Positions 52,594 to 62,374 of a stretch of DNA of 64,000 nucleotides are shown piece by piece; the stretch's first letter is position 1, and every line of letters starts with the position of its first letter. The stretch spans positions 16,772 through 80,771 of the forward strand of contig JADGEF010000002.1 of assembly GCA_016744515.1 (NCBI GenBank), read 5' to 3'. Made by a program: the position numbers and the translations under genes. The notes below the pieces were generated by a model. The model did not search any database. It saw only the letters and a program-made list of their open reading frames with translations, and was not told where the DNA came from. The stretch is from Marinifilaceae bacterium (lineage in GTDB: Bacteria > Bacteroidota > Bacteroidia > Bacteroidales > Marinifilaceae).

Positions 52594-53667
52594 CTAATAA
52601 TCTTTCACTTTTGTTTCTCCACGAAGAATCATTTGTCCATAATAAGCCAATGCTCCTAGAACTTCAGCACCAGGCATAACATATACAGGTGCAATTATTT
52701 CAACTCTATTTCTAATTTCTCTCACAAACTTATCATCCTTCGCTAGGCCTCCAGTAATTACGATACCATCTACTGTTTCCCCATCGAAACAAACGTATAA
52801 TGAAGAAATATACTTTGAGATTTGATAGGCCATAGCAGATAAAACCTCTTTAGCTTTCTCATTTCCTGCATCTCTCATTTGACAAACATCGAAAGCAGAA
52901 TGTGTTTTAAAATAAGCATATAGTCCACCTTGACCAGATTGTTTTTTCAGCATTTCATCCTTCGTATAGTCTCCAGAGTAACACATCTTAATAACATCTC
53001 CCATCGGTAAAGATCCACTTCTGATTGGAGAGAATGGTCCATCACCATCATAAGCTTGATTCGCATCAATTACTCGCCCTTTTTTATGGGCACCAATGCT
53101 AATACCTCCACCTAAATGAGCGACGATTAAATTCATATTTTCATATTCTGAATATTTAAGCTTAGCATATTTTCGAGCAGATGTTTTTTGATCAAGTGCG
53201 TGAAAAATTGAGCGCCGTTTAAGATCTGGATTACCTGTAAAACGTGCAATATCCTGTAGTTCATCTACCACAACAGGGTCTGCAATATAAGCCGTCGCAC
53301 CATCAATAGCCTTAGCAATACCATTTACCAATAATCCGCCAAGATTTACAACATCTTCACCATATTCTGAACAACGAAGGTCTTTAATCATTTTTTCATT
53401 TACCTTATAAACACCAGATTTCACAGGCTTAATTAGGCCTCCACGCCCTATTACAACTTTAATATGCTTTAACTCGATATCATTTTCTTCCAATTCTTTC
53501 AAAATCACTGATGTTCTAAAATCAGCTTGATCGTTAAAAAGAGGATATGCACCTTCTTCCAAATCGTGATGATTAATTTTTTTGAAAAATAAAGTTGAAT
53601 TTCCTTGATAAACTGCCACTCTCGTAAAATACATTCGTGGATTAAGTGCTAATACTAGATCTCTCAT
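52594..53667 (-). CDS. buk: Butyrate kinase (branched-chain acyl kinase)
   Basis: 357 aa, the normal length. An ASKHA-fold acetate/butyrate kinase: DLVLALNPRMYFTRVAVYQG (phosphate loop 1), VIGRGGLIKPVKSGVYKVNE, IVAHLGGGISIGAHKKGRVI (phosphate 2), DGIVITGGLAKD (adenosine motif). It interconverts acyl phosphate and ADP with acid and ATP. It is last in an operon for isovaleryl-CoA-type degradation, so its substrate may be isovalerate or isobutyrate rather than butyrate. No phosphotransacylase gene is adjacent. Confidence 0.93.
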   Translation of the reverse strand: MRDLVLALNPRMYFTRVAVYQGNSTLFFKKINHHDLEEGAYPLFNDQADFRTSVILKELEENDIELKHIKVVIGRGGLIKPVKSGVYKVNEKMIKDLRCSEYGEDVVNLGGLLVNGIAKAIDGATAYIADPVVVDELQDIARFTGNPDLKRRSIFHALDQKTSARKYAKLKYSEYENMNLIVAHLGGGISIGAHKKGRVIDANQAYDGDGPFSPIRSGSLPMGDVIKMCYSGDYTKDEMLKKQSGQGGLYAYFKTHSAFDVCQMRDAGNEKAKEVLSAMAYQISKYISSLYVCFDGETVDGIVITGGLAKDDKFVREIRNRVEIIAPVYVMPGAEVLGALAYYGQMILRGETKVKDY

Positions 53668-53726
53668 ATTATTCGTGTTTATTGTTCGTTCTTTGATTAA
53701 TATCTTTATTTCATATCAACTAGATT

Positions 53727-54872
53727 TTAACATCCAATATGTCTTGATATGACTATGCGTTGAATTTCTGATGTTCCTTCTCCAATTTGTAACAATCGTT
53801 GATCACGATAGAAACGCTCAATTGGATATTCTTTCATCAAACCATATCCTCCATGAATCTGAACACTTTCATCGGCAACTTCTTTAGCAATTTCAGAACA
53901 GTACAATTTAGACATTGCAGCTTCTTTCTCGAAAGGCTGTCCATTATCTTTTAACCAGCATGCTTTATACAGCAAGTTTCTTGCTAGCTCTATCTTAGTT
54001 GCCATATCAGCCAGTTTAAAACTATTGATTTGAAACTTAGAAATTGGCTTCCCAAATTGTTTACGTTCTTTAGCATATTCTAATGCCATTTCGTAAGCAC
54101 CTTGTGCCAAGCCAAGCCCCATTGCAGCAATAGAAAGTCTACCTGAGTCAAGTGTCTTCAACATGATTTTAGAGCCCATGCCTCGTTCGCCAAGAATATT
54201 CTCTTTAGGAACACGACAACTATCAAAAAACATTTGTGAAGTATCAGAGGCGCGCCACATTAACTTTCCATGCATCGCTTCACTTTTCCATCCTTCAGTA
54301 CCCTTTTCAACCAGTATACAAGTAAACTCCTTTTCTTCACCATTTATAGCTGACACAGCCTGAACTGTAACCCCAGAGGTTTGTGGATTTGAACCATTTG
54401 TAATAAATATTTTAGATCCTTGAATCTCCCACATTGCACCAAGATCCTTAACAAAGGTTTTCGTTCCTCTAGAATCGGATCCGGCCTCAGCTTCTGTTAG
54501 ACCAAAGGACCAAAGTTCATTTCCATCACAAAGTCCTGGTAGATATTTTAACTTCTGCTCTTCTGTCCCAAAATTGTAAATTGGCCCAATTCCCAATGAA
54601 TTATGAGCAGCCAAGGTTGCCGCATGCGATCCATCTACGCGAGCCACTTCTTCAACAGCAATAATATATGAAAGATAATCACTTTCATGTCCTCCGTACT
54701 TTTCAGGCAAATACATACCAAAAAGCCCCATCTCTCCCATTCTCCTTGTCAATTCAGGAGAGAATTCTTCTTTTTCATCCAATTCGGCTGCACGAGGTTT
54801 TATTTCTCTTTCAGCAAAATCGCGAACTGCTTTTCTTATTATATGATGTTCTTCACTTAAAAATGGATCCAT
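53727..54872 (-). CDS. Acyl-CoA dehydrogenase, probably isovaleryl-CoA type
   Basis: 381 aa, standard for the family. FAD/acyl-CoA motifs: WSFGLTEAEAGSDSRGTKTF, WEIQGSKIFITNGSNPQTSG, DSGRLSIAAMGLGLAQGAYE, YAKERKQFGKPISKFQ, QIHGGYGLMKEYPIERFYRD, and a terminal IGEGTSEIQRIVISRHIG. It introduces an alpha,beta double bond into an acyl-CoA and passes electrons to ETF. In this operon isovaleryl-CoA is the natural substrate (giving 3-methylcrotonyl-CoA for the carboxylase). The assignment to that substrate is by context. Confidence 0.9.
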   Translation of the reverse strand: MDPFLSEEHHIIRKAVRDFAEREIKPRAAELDEKEEFSPELTRRMGEMGLFGMYLPEKYGGHESDYLSYIIAVEEVARVDGSHAATLAAHNSLGIGPIYNFGTEEQKLKYLPGLCDGNELWSFGLTEAEAGSDSRGTKTFVKDLGAMWEIQGSKIFITNGSNPQTSGVTVQAVSAINGEEKEFTCILVEKGTEGWKSEAMHGKLMWRASDTSQMFFDSCRVPKENILGERGMGSKIMLKTLDSGRLSIAAMGLGLAQGAYEMALEYAKERKQFGKPISKFQINSFKLADMATKIELARNLLYKACWLKDNGQPFEKEAAMSKLYCSEIAKEVADESVQIHGGYGLMKEYPIERFYRDQRLLQIGEGTSEIQRIVISRHIGC

Positions 54873-54968
54873 GTATTGTCTGTTTTCTTATTGATTATAA
54901 GTTAATGATTATTTCAAGATCATCTTTAATCAATTCTATTTTTCATTTAATAATTTCAACCAAACCTT

Positions 54969-56762
54969 CTAAATATCCTTTAAGTAAGCTTTTGGAATTG
55001 AAAATGTCTGATTCAGGAGTGCTGAAGCCATTGTTTTGCCTTGAGCATCTATCATCAATGATTTCGTACCACCTCCATCAAGAGATTCTTCTAGTAGAAA
55101 ATTCAAAGCCAGTAGGTTATCTAATTCAAAGCGCTTTACCTTACCCTTACAAATACCAGTGAACATCGTCTTCACAACTTCTGAATCTAATTTTACTTTT
55201 AAATAATTGTAGATGTCTTCAGAACGAGCTAGAACACCAATATTAAAAGTATCCCCTTTATCCCCAGAGCGTGCCATACAAACACTTCTTAAAGCTACCT
55301 CACTCATCTCCATTTGAGCATATTCATCAAGCTCTGGCTTTTGTGATTGAGTTTCTTCAGGCTTATAATTAGCCTCATTTCCTAAAACAGAGTCAATTTC
55401 ATATGACTCTTGAATCTCTCCCTCAAAATCTAAGACCTGCACTCTTGATTGAATCAGTGTTTTTGGAATAAGAGTAGGCCAATAAGTCATAACCTGTTGA
55501 CCACGGGCTCTTCCACCTATTACAGCAACACCCGGAGGTCCACTTAAAATTAATGGTGCAATGCTGGTTGAGAAGGCCTTAATCTTCTCTAAATCATCGT
55601 CGTAAACCGAAAATCGTAAGAGAATCTCATTAGGATCAATATCTTCGACCAAATCCTGATGACAAGCATTATATCCGATATATTCCGTATTCGTTTTCTT
55701 GTACTTAGTGTTTAATCTTTGCCAGAAGATCTTCTCAAACTCTCGAGCTTTATTTAAAACACGCCCTCCCGAAATCACGATAGAACTAACCGCTTTATAG
55801 CCGTCCTCATAAGCCATAGACACTTTAAGAAAATGGGTAGAAGGATGTCCTTTCGCATTTTGAACAAGCACTCTATTGGGTGCTAACTCTTTCAGTACTA
55901 TCTGGCTAAAATCGGCTACAACATCAGGGCTGATATAATGCTTTGGATCTCCCATTTCGTAAACCAATTGCTCACGAATCGTATCTCGACTTATCAGCCC
56001 ACCTGTATTTTCATGTTTGTAGACTTCGAAACTTCCATCTCGATTCATTTCTACAATAGGATAACCAAAGTTATCCCACTTCTTAACTTTTTGCCAATCG
56101 GTAAAATTACCTCCACTTGCTTGTGCGCCACATTCAATAATATGACCAGCAACTAATCCTGCAGCCAATTTATCCCAATCTCCTAGGTCCCATCCTAACT
56201 CATAAATCATTGGAGCCATGGTTATAGAAGTGTCAGTCACTCTTCCTGCAAGAATCAAATCTGATCCACTTTCGAGAGCTTTCAATAAAGGAGGAACACC
56301 CAAATAGACATTTGCAGATTGAATATTATCCTTTATTTGAGCAAAGTCGTCACCCGTTTCCATATCGGTAAACATGGCTTTCTCAGGATAAAATTCATCA
56401 ATTCGATCAATAATATTATCTCCAATTACGACTGTAATTTTAAAGTCAACGCCTTTTTTCTTAAGCTCAGATAGAATTTTACGAGCACAAGCTAATGGGT
56501 TTATTCCTCCAGCATTGGTGAGCATTCTCACCTTCTTAGCTTTCATCAATTCAGCCACATCAACAATTTGACCGACAAAATCGCCAACATAGCCCATGGC
56601 TTCATTTTTCAACTGCTGTTTTCGAAGGATGCTCATCGTAACCTCAGCCAAAAAATCTGAAGAAATATAGTCAACTTCTCCACCTTCTAACTGACGTCTT
56701 AATACACCTAGATCATCTCCCCAAAAGCCACCGGCATTTGCTATTCGAATTTTGTCTTTCAT
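54969..56762 (-). CDS. AtuA-family (DUF1446) protein with fused C-terminal AtuA-like domain
   Basis: 597 aa. The N-terminal ~445 residues match the acyclic terpene utilisation AtuA/DUF1446 family (IRIANAGGFWGDDLGVLRRQ, VRMLTNAGGINPLACARKI, ILAGRVTDTSITMAPMIYEL, HIIECGAQASGGNFTDW). The C-terminal ~110 residues are the small AtuA-like domain (VCMARSGDKGDTFNIGVLAR), often separate but fused here. AtuA genes accompany geranyl-CoA and methylcrotonyl-CoA carboxylases; the reaction is not well defined. It lies between the carboxylase alpha subunit and the acyl-CoA dehydrogenase. Confidence 0.9.
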   Translation of the reverse strand: MKDKIRIANAGGFWGDDLGVLRRQLEGGEVDYISSDFLAEVTMSILRKQQLKNEAMGYVGDFVGQIVDVAELMKAKKVRMLTNAGGINPLACARKILSELKKKGVDFKITVVIGDNIIDRIDEFYPEKAMFTDMETGDDFAQIKDNIQSANVYLGVPPLLKALESGSDLILAGRVTDTSITMAPMIYELGWDLGDWDKLAAGLVAGHIIECGAQASGGNFTDWQKVKKWDNFGYPIVEMNRDGSFEVYKHENTGGLISRDTIREQLVYEMGDPKHYISPDVVADFSQIVLKELAPNRVLVQNAKGHPSTHFLKVSMAYEDGYKAVSSIVISGGRVLNKAREFEKIFWQRLNTKYKKTNTEYIGYNACHQDLVEDIDPNEILLRFSVYDDDLEKIKAFSTSIAPLILSGPPGVAVIGGRARGQQVMTYWPTLIPKTLIQSRVQVLDFEGEIQESYEIDSVLGNEANYKPEETQSQKPELDEYAQMEMSEVALRSVCMARSGDKGDTFNIGVLARSEDIYNYLKVKLDSEVVKTMFTGICKGKVKRFELDNLLALNFLLEESLDGGGTKSLMIDAQGKTMASALLNQTFSIPKAYLKDI

Positions 56763-56827
56763 GACTTTATCTTTTAATTAACAATTGGAAATACTTTACC
56801 CCCAATCGTATAAGTTCATAATTTATC

Positions 56828-58804
56828 CTACACCTCAATCAATTTTATTAATTCCATTTGACTTTTAACCTGTTCACCTTCTTTAATTGCGATTTCAGAA
56901 ACTACAGCATCGAAAGGTGCCAATATGCTATTTTCCATTTTCATGGATTCCAGAATAAGTAAGACATCTGACTTTTGAATTTTATCTCCTGACTTTACAT
57001 TAATCTTAACAACTTTACCTGGAAGAGGAGCTAATACTCTATCTCCTGAATTCCCCTCACTTTCATAACTTTCATTAAAAAGCTTGTTTTCAGAATCAGA
57101 CCATCTTCTCATATTCAAAAGGATTCCTTGACAGGAAACAAACGCTTCATTTCTTTCATTTTTTGAAATGTAGAATGAATAGATTTTTCCTTTATATATC
57201 AATTCAACAGAATCATCACTTAAGTTCAATTTCTCAAAATGATATAACTTCTTATCTACCTTATAAGTCATTTTATCAATAGCAGAAATCTCAATTGTTT
57301 TATCATTGTGAGTTATCTTAAATTCTTTCCTAGCATTTCGCCAATACCCTATTTCCTCCCAAATATTCTGAGGTTCATTTAAACACAGGTCATAATGAGA
57401 AAAAGCTGCGTAGAATAGTGCATGATCAATAGATTCTTGGTCATCAGTCATCCTAAGCATAAGTTCCTTCTCATTTTGCTTACAGAAATGAGTTGAAATC
57501 CTATTGCTGATGAATTCATCAGTCCCAATCAAGTTCTTTAGAAAATGAATATTATTTTTTATACCATGAATGTGATAATCTGATAAAGCTTGCTTTAAGC
57601 CATCAATAGCGAGTTCTCTTGTTTCATCCCAAACGATTAATTTCGAAATCATAGGGTCAAAATCGGGATGTATCGTACTCAGTTTTGACAGAGAAGAATC
57701 AACTCGTAACTTGGTATTACTTATAGAAGGTTCTATATATAATTCGATATCACCTGGAGAAGGAATAAAATCTTGCAGAGGATCTTCGGCATAGATTCTT
57801 GCTTCAATGGCATGACCATTCAAGACAATATCTTCCTGCGTATATCTGAGTTGTTTTCCTGATGCAATTGCTAATTGTTCTTCTACCAAATCAATACCAG
57901 TAATCATTTCAGTAACGGGATGTTCAACTTGAATCCTCGTATTCATCTCTAAGAAATAGAATTCTTGATTCTCATCCATTAAGAACTCAATAGTACCTGC
58001 ATTGTAATAGCCTAAAGCTTGTGTTAAGCGGACAGCTGCATTTCCCATTTTTTCTCTAAGATCAGCACTTACACTAGCAGATGGTGCTTCTTCAATAATT
58101 TTTTGAAAGCGACGCTGTATAGAACATTCTCTCTCAATCAGATGAATTGCATTTCCATGTTTATCTGCTAAAACCTGAACCTCGATATGACGAGGGTTTT
58201 CAATATAACGTTCCAATAACACTTCCCCATCACCAAAATACTTTTCAGCCTCACGTGAAGTGGCAGTAATAGCAGATTCCAGATCAGATTCTGATCTAAC
58301 AATTCGCATACCTTTACCACCGCCACCAGATGCTGCTTTCACTAAAATTGGGAATTGTAAGCTTGTGGCATTCTTCAATAAAGTAGCCTTGTCACCAACG
58401 ATTCCTTCGAGAACAGGAAGGTTCTGTGATACTGCAAATTCTCGAGCATTCACCTTATTGCCCATCAATTCAATTGATTTGGCATCTGGACCAACAAAAT
58501 CAATATTTACCTCAGAGCAAGCCTTTGCGAATTCAGAATTCTCAGCCAAAAAGCCATAACCTGGATGAATTGCATCAGCCTTATTCTCAACAGCAATCTT
58601 TATAATCTCTTCCTTATTCAAATAGGTCGATATCAAATCGTCACCCTTTAAAAGATAAGCCTCATCTGCTAAACGAACATGATCAGCATCCTTATCTTTG
58701 TCGGAATAAATAACCAAAGTCGAAATACCAAGCTTATGTGCTGTTCGAATAATACGAACGGCTATTTCACCTCTGTTTGCTATCAGTAGTCTTTTATAGT
58801 ACAT
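56828..58804 (-). CDS. Biotin-dependent acyl-CoA carboxylase alpha subunit (methylcrotonyl-CoA type)
   Basis: 658 aa from the ATG at 58804; the frame opens with TTG at 58813, 1 nt from the hydratase stop. Biotin carboxylase (about 1-450: RLLIANRGEIAVRIIRTAHK, AASGGGGKGMRIVRSESDLE, FLEMNTRIQVEHPVTEMITG), a linker domain, and a biotinyl domain at the C-terminus with the modified Lys in LILESMKMENSILAPF. It carboxylates biotin with bicarbonate and ATP for the beta subunit encoded in the same operon. Methylcrotonyl-CoA is the likely substrate by context; propionyl- or geranyl-CoA cannot be excluded. Confidence 0.93.
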   Translation of the reverse strand: MYYKRLLIANRGEIAVRIIRTAHKLGISTLVIYSDKDKDADHVRLADEAYLLKGDDLISTYLNKEEIIKIAVENKADAIHPGYGFLAENSEFAKACSEVNIDFVGPDAKSIELMGNKVNAREFAVSQNLPVLEGIVGDKATLLKNATSLQFPILVKAASGGGGKGMRIVRSESDLESAITATSREAEKYFGDGEVLLERYIENPRHIEVQVLADKHGNAIHLIERECSIQRRFQKIIEEAPSASVSADLREKMGNAAVRLTQALGYYNAGTIEFLMDENQEFYFLEMNTRIQVEHPVTEMITGIDLVEEQLAIASGKQLRYTQEDIVLNGHAIEARIYAEDPLQDFIPSPGDIELYIEPSISNTKLRVDSSLSKLSTIHPDFDPMISKLIVWDETRELAIDGLKQALSDYHIHGIKNNIHFLKNLIGTDEFISNRISTHFCKQNEKELMLRMTDDQESIDHALFYAAFSHYDLCLNEPQNIWEEIGYWRNARKEFKITHNDKTIEISAIDKMTYKVDKKLYHFEKLNLSDDSVELIYKGKIYSFYISKNERNEAFVSCQGILLNMRRWSDSENKLFNESYESEGNSGDRVLAPLPGKVVKINVKSGDKIQKSDVLLILESMKMENSILAPFDAVVSEIAIKEGEQVKSQMELIKLIEV

Positions 58805-58813
58805 GTATCTCAA

Positions 58814-59602
58814 TTATTTCACCCAATTTGGTTTTCTTTTCTCTAGAAATGAATTCATCCCCTCTTGGCCTTCATCAGATTTTCTCAAATCGGCAATCAT
58901 TTTAGCGGTATATGTCATAGCTTCTGAGTGACTCAGCCTATTACTCATGTCGTATAATAACTGCTTACATTGAGAAACTGCAATAGGTCCACTTGTACCC
59001 AAATTGTGAATCAATTCCTCAAGTTTTGCTTTTCTTTTCTTCTCACCCAAAGCCCAATTTACAAGCCCAAATTTCTCAGCCTCTTTTCCAGAAAAGCGCA
59101 TTCCTGTTAACATGAGTTCTTTTGATTTGTATTCACCAACGCGTTTCATCACATAAGGTGAAATACAAGCAGGAACGATACCAATTTTTACTTCACTAAG
59201 TGAGAAGACAGCCTTCTTATCGGCAAGGACAAAATCACAGGCCGCTAATAATCCATTAGCTCCACCTATAGCTGCTCCATGAACTAAAGCAATGGTCGGG
59301 AATTTGCATGAATAGATCGTATTGAAACACTGAGATAATTTAAAGCTTTCTTTGAAGTTTTCCTCATGTGAATAATTAACCACCGATTTCATCCATTTTA
59401 AATCAGCTCCCGCACAAAATGAAGGACCTCTTCCTTCAAGAATCAACAGGCGAATATCATGATAATCCATTTTCTCAACCTCAGCAAAGCAATGAATTAA
59501 TTCTGATATCATTTCTTCGTTAAAGGCATTGTGTATCTCTGGTCGATTCAAATAAATGTATCCTATCTGATTCTCTATCTTAAATTCTATTGTTTTATAC
59601 AT
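58814..59602 (-). CDS. Enoyl-CoA hydratase (3-methylglutaconyl-CoA type)
   Basis: 262 aa, a crotonase-fold enzyme: IGYIYLNRPEIHNAFNEEMI, the oxyanion-hole stretches GRGPSFCAGADLKWMKS and VHGAAIGGANGLLAACDFVL, and FSLSEVKIGIVPACISPYVM with the conserved catalytic Glu region. In the leucine pathway this step hydrates 3-methylglutaconyl-CoA to HMG-CoA. It lies between the two carboxylase subunits, spaced 31 nt from one and 9 nt from the other, so strict cotranscription is likely. Confidence 0.9.
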   Translation of the reverse strand: MYKTIEFKIENQIGYIYLNRPEIHNAFNEEMISELIHCFAEVEKMDYHDIRLLILEGRGPSFCAGADLKWMKSVVNYSHEENFKESFKLSQCFNTIYSCKFPTIALVHGAAIGGANGLLAACDFVLADKKAVFSLSEVKIGIVPACISPYVMKRVGEYKSKELMLTGMRFSGKEAEKFGLVNWALGEKKRKAKLEELIHNLGTSGPIAVSQCKQLLYDMSNRLSHSEAMTYTAKMIADLRKSDEGQEGMNSFLEKRKPNWVK

Positions 59603-59633
59603 GATTTGTGATTTTACATTTCAACGGATTCAA

Positions 59634-61241
59634 TTACATTCTGAATACACCAAACTTAGGTTCACCATATTCTTTGTTTTGAGAAGCTGCAATTCCTAAA
59701 GCAAGGACTTGCCTAGTTTCCATTGGATCAATAATCCCATCATCCCACATTCGTGATGTACTGTAATATGGAGAGCCTTCTTTTTCAAATTTCTGGAGAA
59801 TATCATTACGAAGTTTATTCTTTTCATCTTCAGCAAACTCCTGTCCGCGAGATTTCAACTGTTGCTCTTTGACTTGCACCAAGACTCCAGCAGCTTGTTC
59901 TCCTCCCATTACCGAAATTCTGGCATTTGGCCACATTAATAATAATCTAGGTTCATAGGCTCTACCCGCCATAGCATAATTACCAGCTCCAAATGAACCA
60001 CCCACAATAACCGTAAACTTAGGAACTTGTGCATTCGCAACTGCATGAACCATTTTAGCTCCATCACGAGCTATTCCTTGATGTTCATATTCTTTACCGA
60101 CCATAAAGCCGGTGATATTCTGAAGGAAAACTAAAGGTATTTTTCGATGACAGCATAATTCAATAAAATGAGCTGCCTTAAGAGATGTTTCTGAGAAGAT
60201 AATGCCGTTATTGGCGATAATCCCAACTGGGAAACCCATTATTCGTGCAAAACCAGTTACAATTGTAGGTGCGTAGCGTTCTTTAAATTCATTAAATGAA
60301 CTTCCATCTACAATCCTCATAATGAACTCACGAGCATCAACTGGCTTTTTCAGATCTAAAGGTGCAATACCATATAATTCAGAAGGATCGTAAACAGGCT
60401 CTTCCGCTTTTATCTTATCAAGTGTTTGCTTTTGGGGTATTGGTATCGTTTCAAATATATTTCTACATATTTGAATAGCATGTCTGTCGTTCTCTGCTAA
60501 ATAATCTGCTACACCGGAAGTTGAAGTATGTACCTCTGCACCTCCAAGCTCTTCCGCTGTTACTTCTTCACCAGTCGCAGCCTTAACCAAAGGAGGACCT
60601 CCAATAAAAATGGTTCCCTGTTCTCTAACAATAATAGTTTCATCACTCATCGCAGGAACATATGCTCCTCCAGCGGTACATGATCCCATAACCATTGCAA
60701 TCTGTGGGATTCCCTTAGCCGACATTCGAGCCTGATTGAAAAAGAATCGACCAAAATCTAACTTATCAGGAAACACATTAGCCTGTTCGGGTAAAAAAGC
60801 ACCACCAGAATCGACCATATAAATACAAGCCAAGTGATTCTCCATTGCAATCTCTTGAGCTCGAATATGCTTTTTAATTGTTGATTGATTGTAGGTTCCA
60901 CCTTTTACAGTTGCATCATTAGCAATAATGATGCATTCTCGTCCTTGAACAAGACCAATACCTGTTACAATACCAGCTGATGGGAATTTATTATCGTATT
61001 GATTATATGCAGCAAGAGGCGACAGCTCTAGAAAAGGTGTATTCTTATCTAAAAGCAATTCTATTCTATCTCGAACTAAAAGCTTCCCTCTTGAAAGGTG
61101 TTTTTCTCTTGCTTTGGAGTCGCCACCATCAATAACTGCTTTTAGTTTTTGACGATATTCTTCCATCAAAGTAGTATAAGCTGCTTTGTTCGATATAAAT
61201 TCTTCGGATTGTGTATCTATTTTTGATTTTAAGCGGTACAA
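59634..61241 (-). CDS. Acyl-CoA carboxylase beta subunit, carboxyltransferase (methylcrotonyl-CoA type)
   Basis: 535 aa. N-terminus [20 protein letters not shown] with [20 protein letters not shown] is typical of methylcrotonyl-CoA carboxylase beta. Carboxyltransferase motifs include [60 protein letters not shown] and [16 protein letters not shown]. The family-conserved N-terminus requires a start at or very near the TTG at 61241; the first ATG (61166) would remove it. The gene opens the minus-strand operon, and an inverted repeat upstream (61303-61325) may bind its regulator. Confidence 0.93.
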   Translation of the reverse strand: MYRLKSKIDTQSEEFISNKAAYTTLMEEYRQKLKAVIDGGDSKAREKHLSRGKLLVRDRIELLLDKNTPFLELSPLAAYNQYDNKFPSAGIVTGIGLVQGRECIIIANDATVKGGTYNQSTIKKHIRAQEIAMENHLACIYMVDSGGAFLPEQANVFPDKLDFGRFFFNQARMSAKGIPQIAMVMGSCTAGGAYVPAMSDETIIVREQGTIFIGGPPLVKAATGEEVTAEELGGAEVHTSTSGVADYLAENDRHAIQICRNIFETIPIPQKQTLDKIKAEEPVYDPSELYGIAPLDLKKPVDAREFIMRIVDGSSFNEFKERYAPTIVTGFARIMGFPVGIIANNGIIFSETSLKAAHFIELCCHRKIPLVFLQNITGFMVGKEYEHQGIARDGAKMVHAVANAQVPKFTVIVGGSFGAGNYAMAGRAYEPRLLLMWPNARISVMGGEQAAGVLVQVKEQQLKSRGQEFAEDEKNKLRNDILQKFEKEGSPYYSTSRMWDDGIIDPMETRQVLALGIAASQNKEYGEPKFGVFRM

Positions 61242-61302
61242 TGTTTTTCAATTTTCGTGAGACAACTGAACAGATCATGTTCATTATATTCATCAAGTCA
61301 TC

Positions 61303-61325
61303 ATATTCAAATAATACTTGAATAT
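61303..61325. promoter_or_regulatory. Candidate operator of the leucine/isovalerate operon
   Basis: ATATTCAA (61303-61310) and TTGAATAT (61318-61325) form a perfect 8-bp inverted repeat with a 7-nt spacer, 60-85 bp upstream of the carboxyltransferase start. The size fits a dimeric TetR- or MarR-type regulator. No regulator gene is adjacent, so the binding protein is unknown. Confidence 0.45.
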
Positions 61326-61487
61326 AAGTCAAATTTAAACAAAATACTAACGGGTCTGTTTTTCCTAATTACCAAAAATATTAAAAAAGACAAATAACCC
61401 AAACTTATTAAAGATCATTAAGATTTATCCACACACACGCTTTCCAAATTAAATAATTACTTCCCAACTCTTCATTAACACAAATTT

Positions 61488-62315
61488 TTATTTTATAAAA
61501 TGCACATCTCTTTGAGGGAATGGAATTGTGACTCCATTCTTTCTAAAAGCATCATCGATAGCGAATCTTAAATCACTTTTAATATTTTCTACCAAAAAAG
61601 TTTCCTTCACCCAAAAATACAACTGGAAATCAAGCGAAGATTCTCCAAAATTGTTAAACCGAACAAAAGGAGTTGGTTTATTTGCAATCTTGTTATGAGT
61701 CGAAGCACAAGACTTCAATAACTCACTGACCAAATTTATATCTGAACCATATGCAACTCCTACTTCTACACAGAATCGTGTTTTAAAATCAATATGACTC
61801 CAATTGATAATTCGATCATTTACAAATTTCGAATTAGGTACAATCATTACAATATCATCCCTTGTTTTAATTTTGGATGTTCGTAAGCCAATTTCAATAA
61901 CCCTACCAACCGTATCATCATCCAATTGGATCACATCATTAATCTGAAGATTTCTTTCTACAATTAATACCAATCCCGAAGCAATATCGTTGAAGAGTTG
62001 CTGAATACCTAGACCAACTCCAACCAAAAGAGCTGCAATACTGGCAAGAAAAACTGAAATCTGTACGCCTACCGTATCGAGTAAAGCAATAACAACAATT
62101 ACCCAGGTTAAATATTTAACAAATAAGAACACAGACCAATAAACACCTTGATCCCTATCTCGTTTGGCAATAAAACGTTTAAAAACACGCTTCAATATTC
62201 TTAATGTTACAATGGTTACTAAAACGACTCCAATAACGATTAGAACACCATAAACATCCAAAGTAAAATTCTTAGACGTTATCAGACTGTAATTTAAAAA
62301 TTCACTTAATCCCAT
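61488..62315 (-). CDS. MscS-family mechanosensitive channel
   Basis: 275 aa, a minimal small-conductance channel. Three membrane helices: about 20-40, 65-85 (YLTWVIVVIALLDTV) and the pore helix ASIAALLVGVGLGIQQLFND, followed by the beta domain (LQINDVIQLDDDTVGRVIEI, GLRTSKIKTRDDIVMIVPNS, KFVNDRIINWSH) and the C-terminal alpha-beta vestibule. It opens on membrane tension to release solutes after osmotic downshock. It is monocistronic, 59 nt from the Fe-S protein upstream. Confidence 0.93.
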   Translation of the reverse strand: MGLSEFLNYSLITSKNFTLDVYGVLIVIGVVLVTIVTLRILKRVFKRFIAKRDRDQGVYWSVFLFVKYLTWVIVVIALLDTVGVQISVFLASIAALLVGVGLGIQQLFNDIASGLVLIVERNLQINDVIQLDDDTVGRVIEIGLRTSKIKTRDDIVMIVPNSKFVNDRIINWSHIDFKTRFCVEVGVAYGSDINLVSELLKSCASTHNKIANKPTPFVRFNNFGESSLDFQLYFWVKETFLVENIKSDLRFAIDDAFRKNGVTIPFPQRDVHFIK

Positions 62316-62374
62316 TAAATAATTCTTTTAGAAAAAATATTACTTCACTATTAATAGCGAAGCCGTAGTGTATT

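Noticed and set aside
54668-55162. A 164-codon plus-strand frame across the acyl-CoA dehydrogenase and AtuA-like genes
   Set aside because: It lies opposite two well-recognised genes and has no domain or signal of its own.
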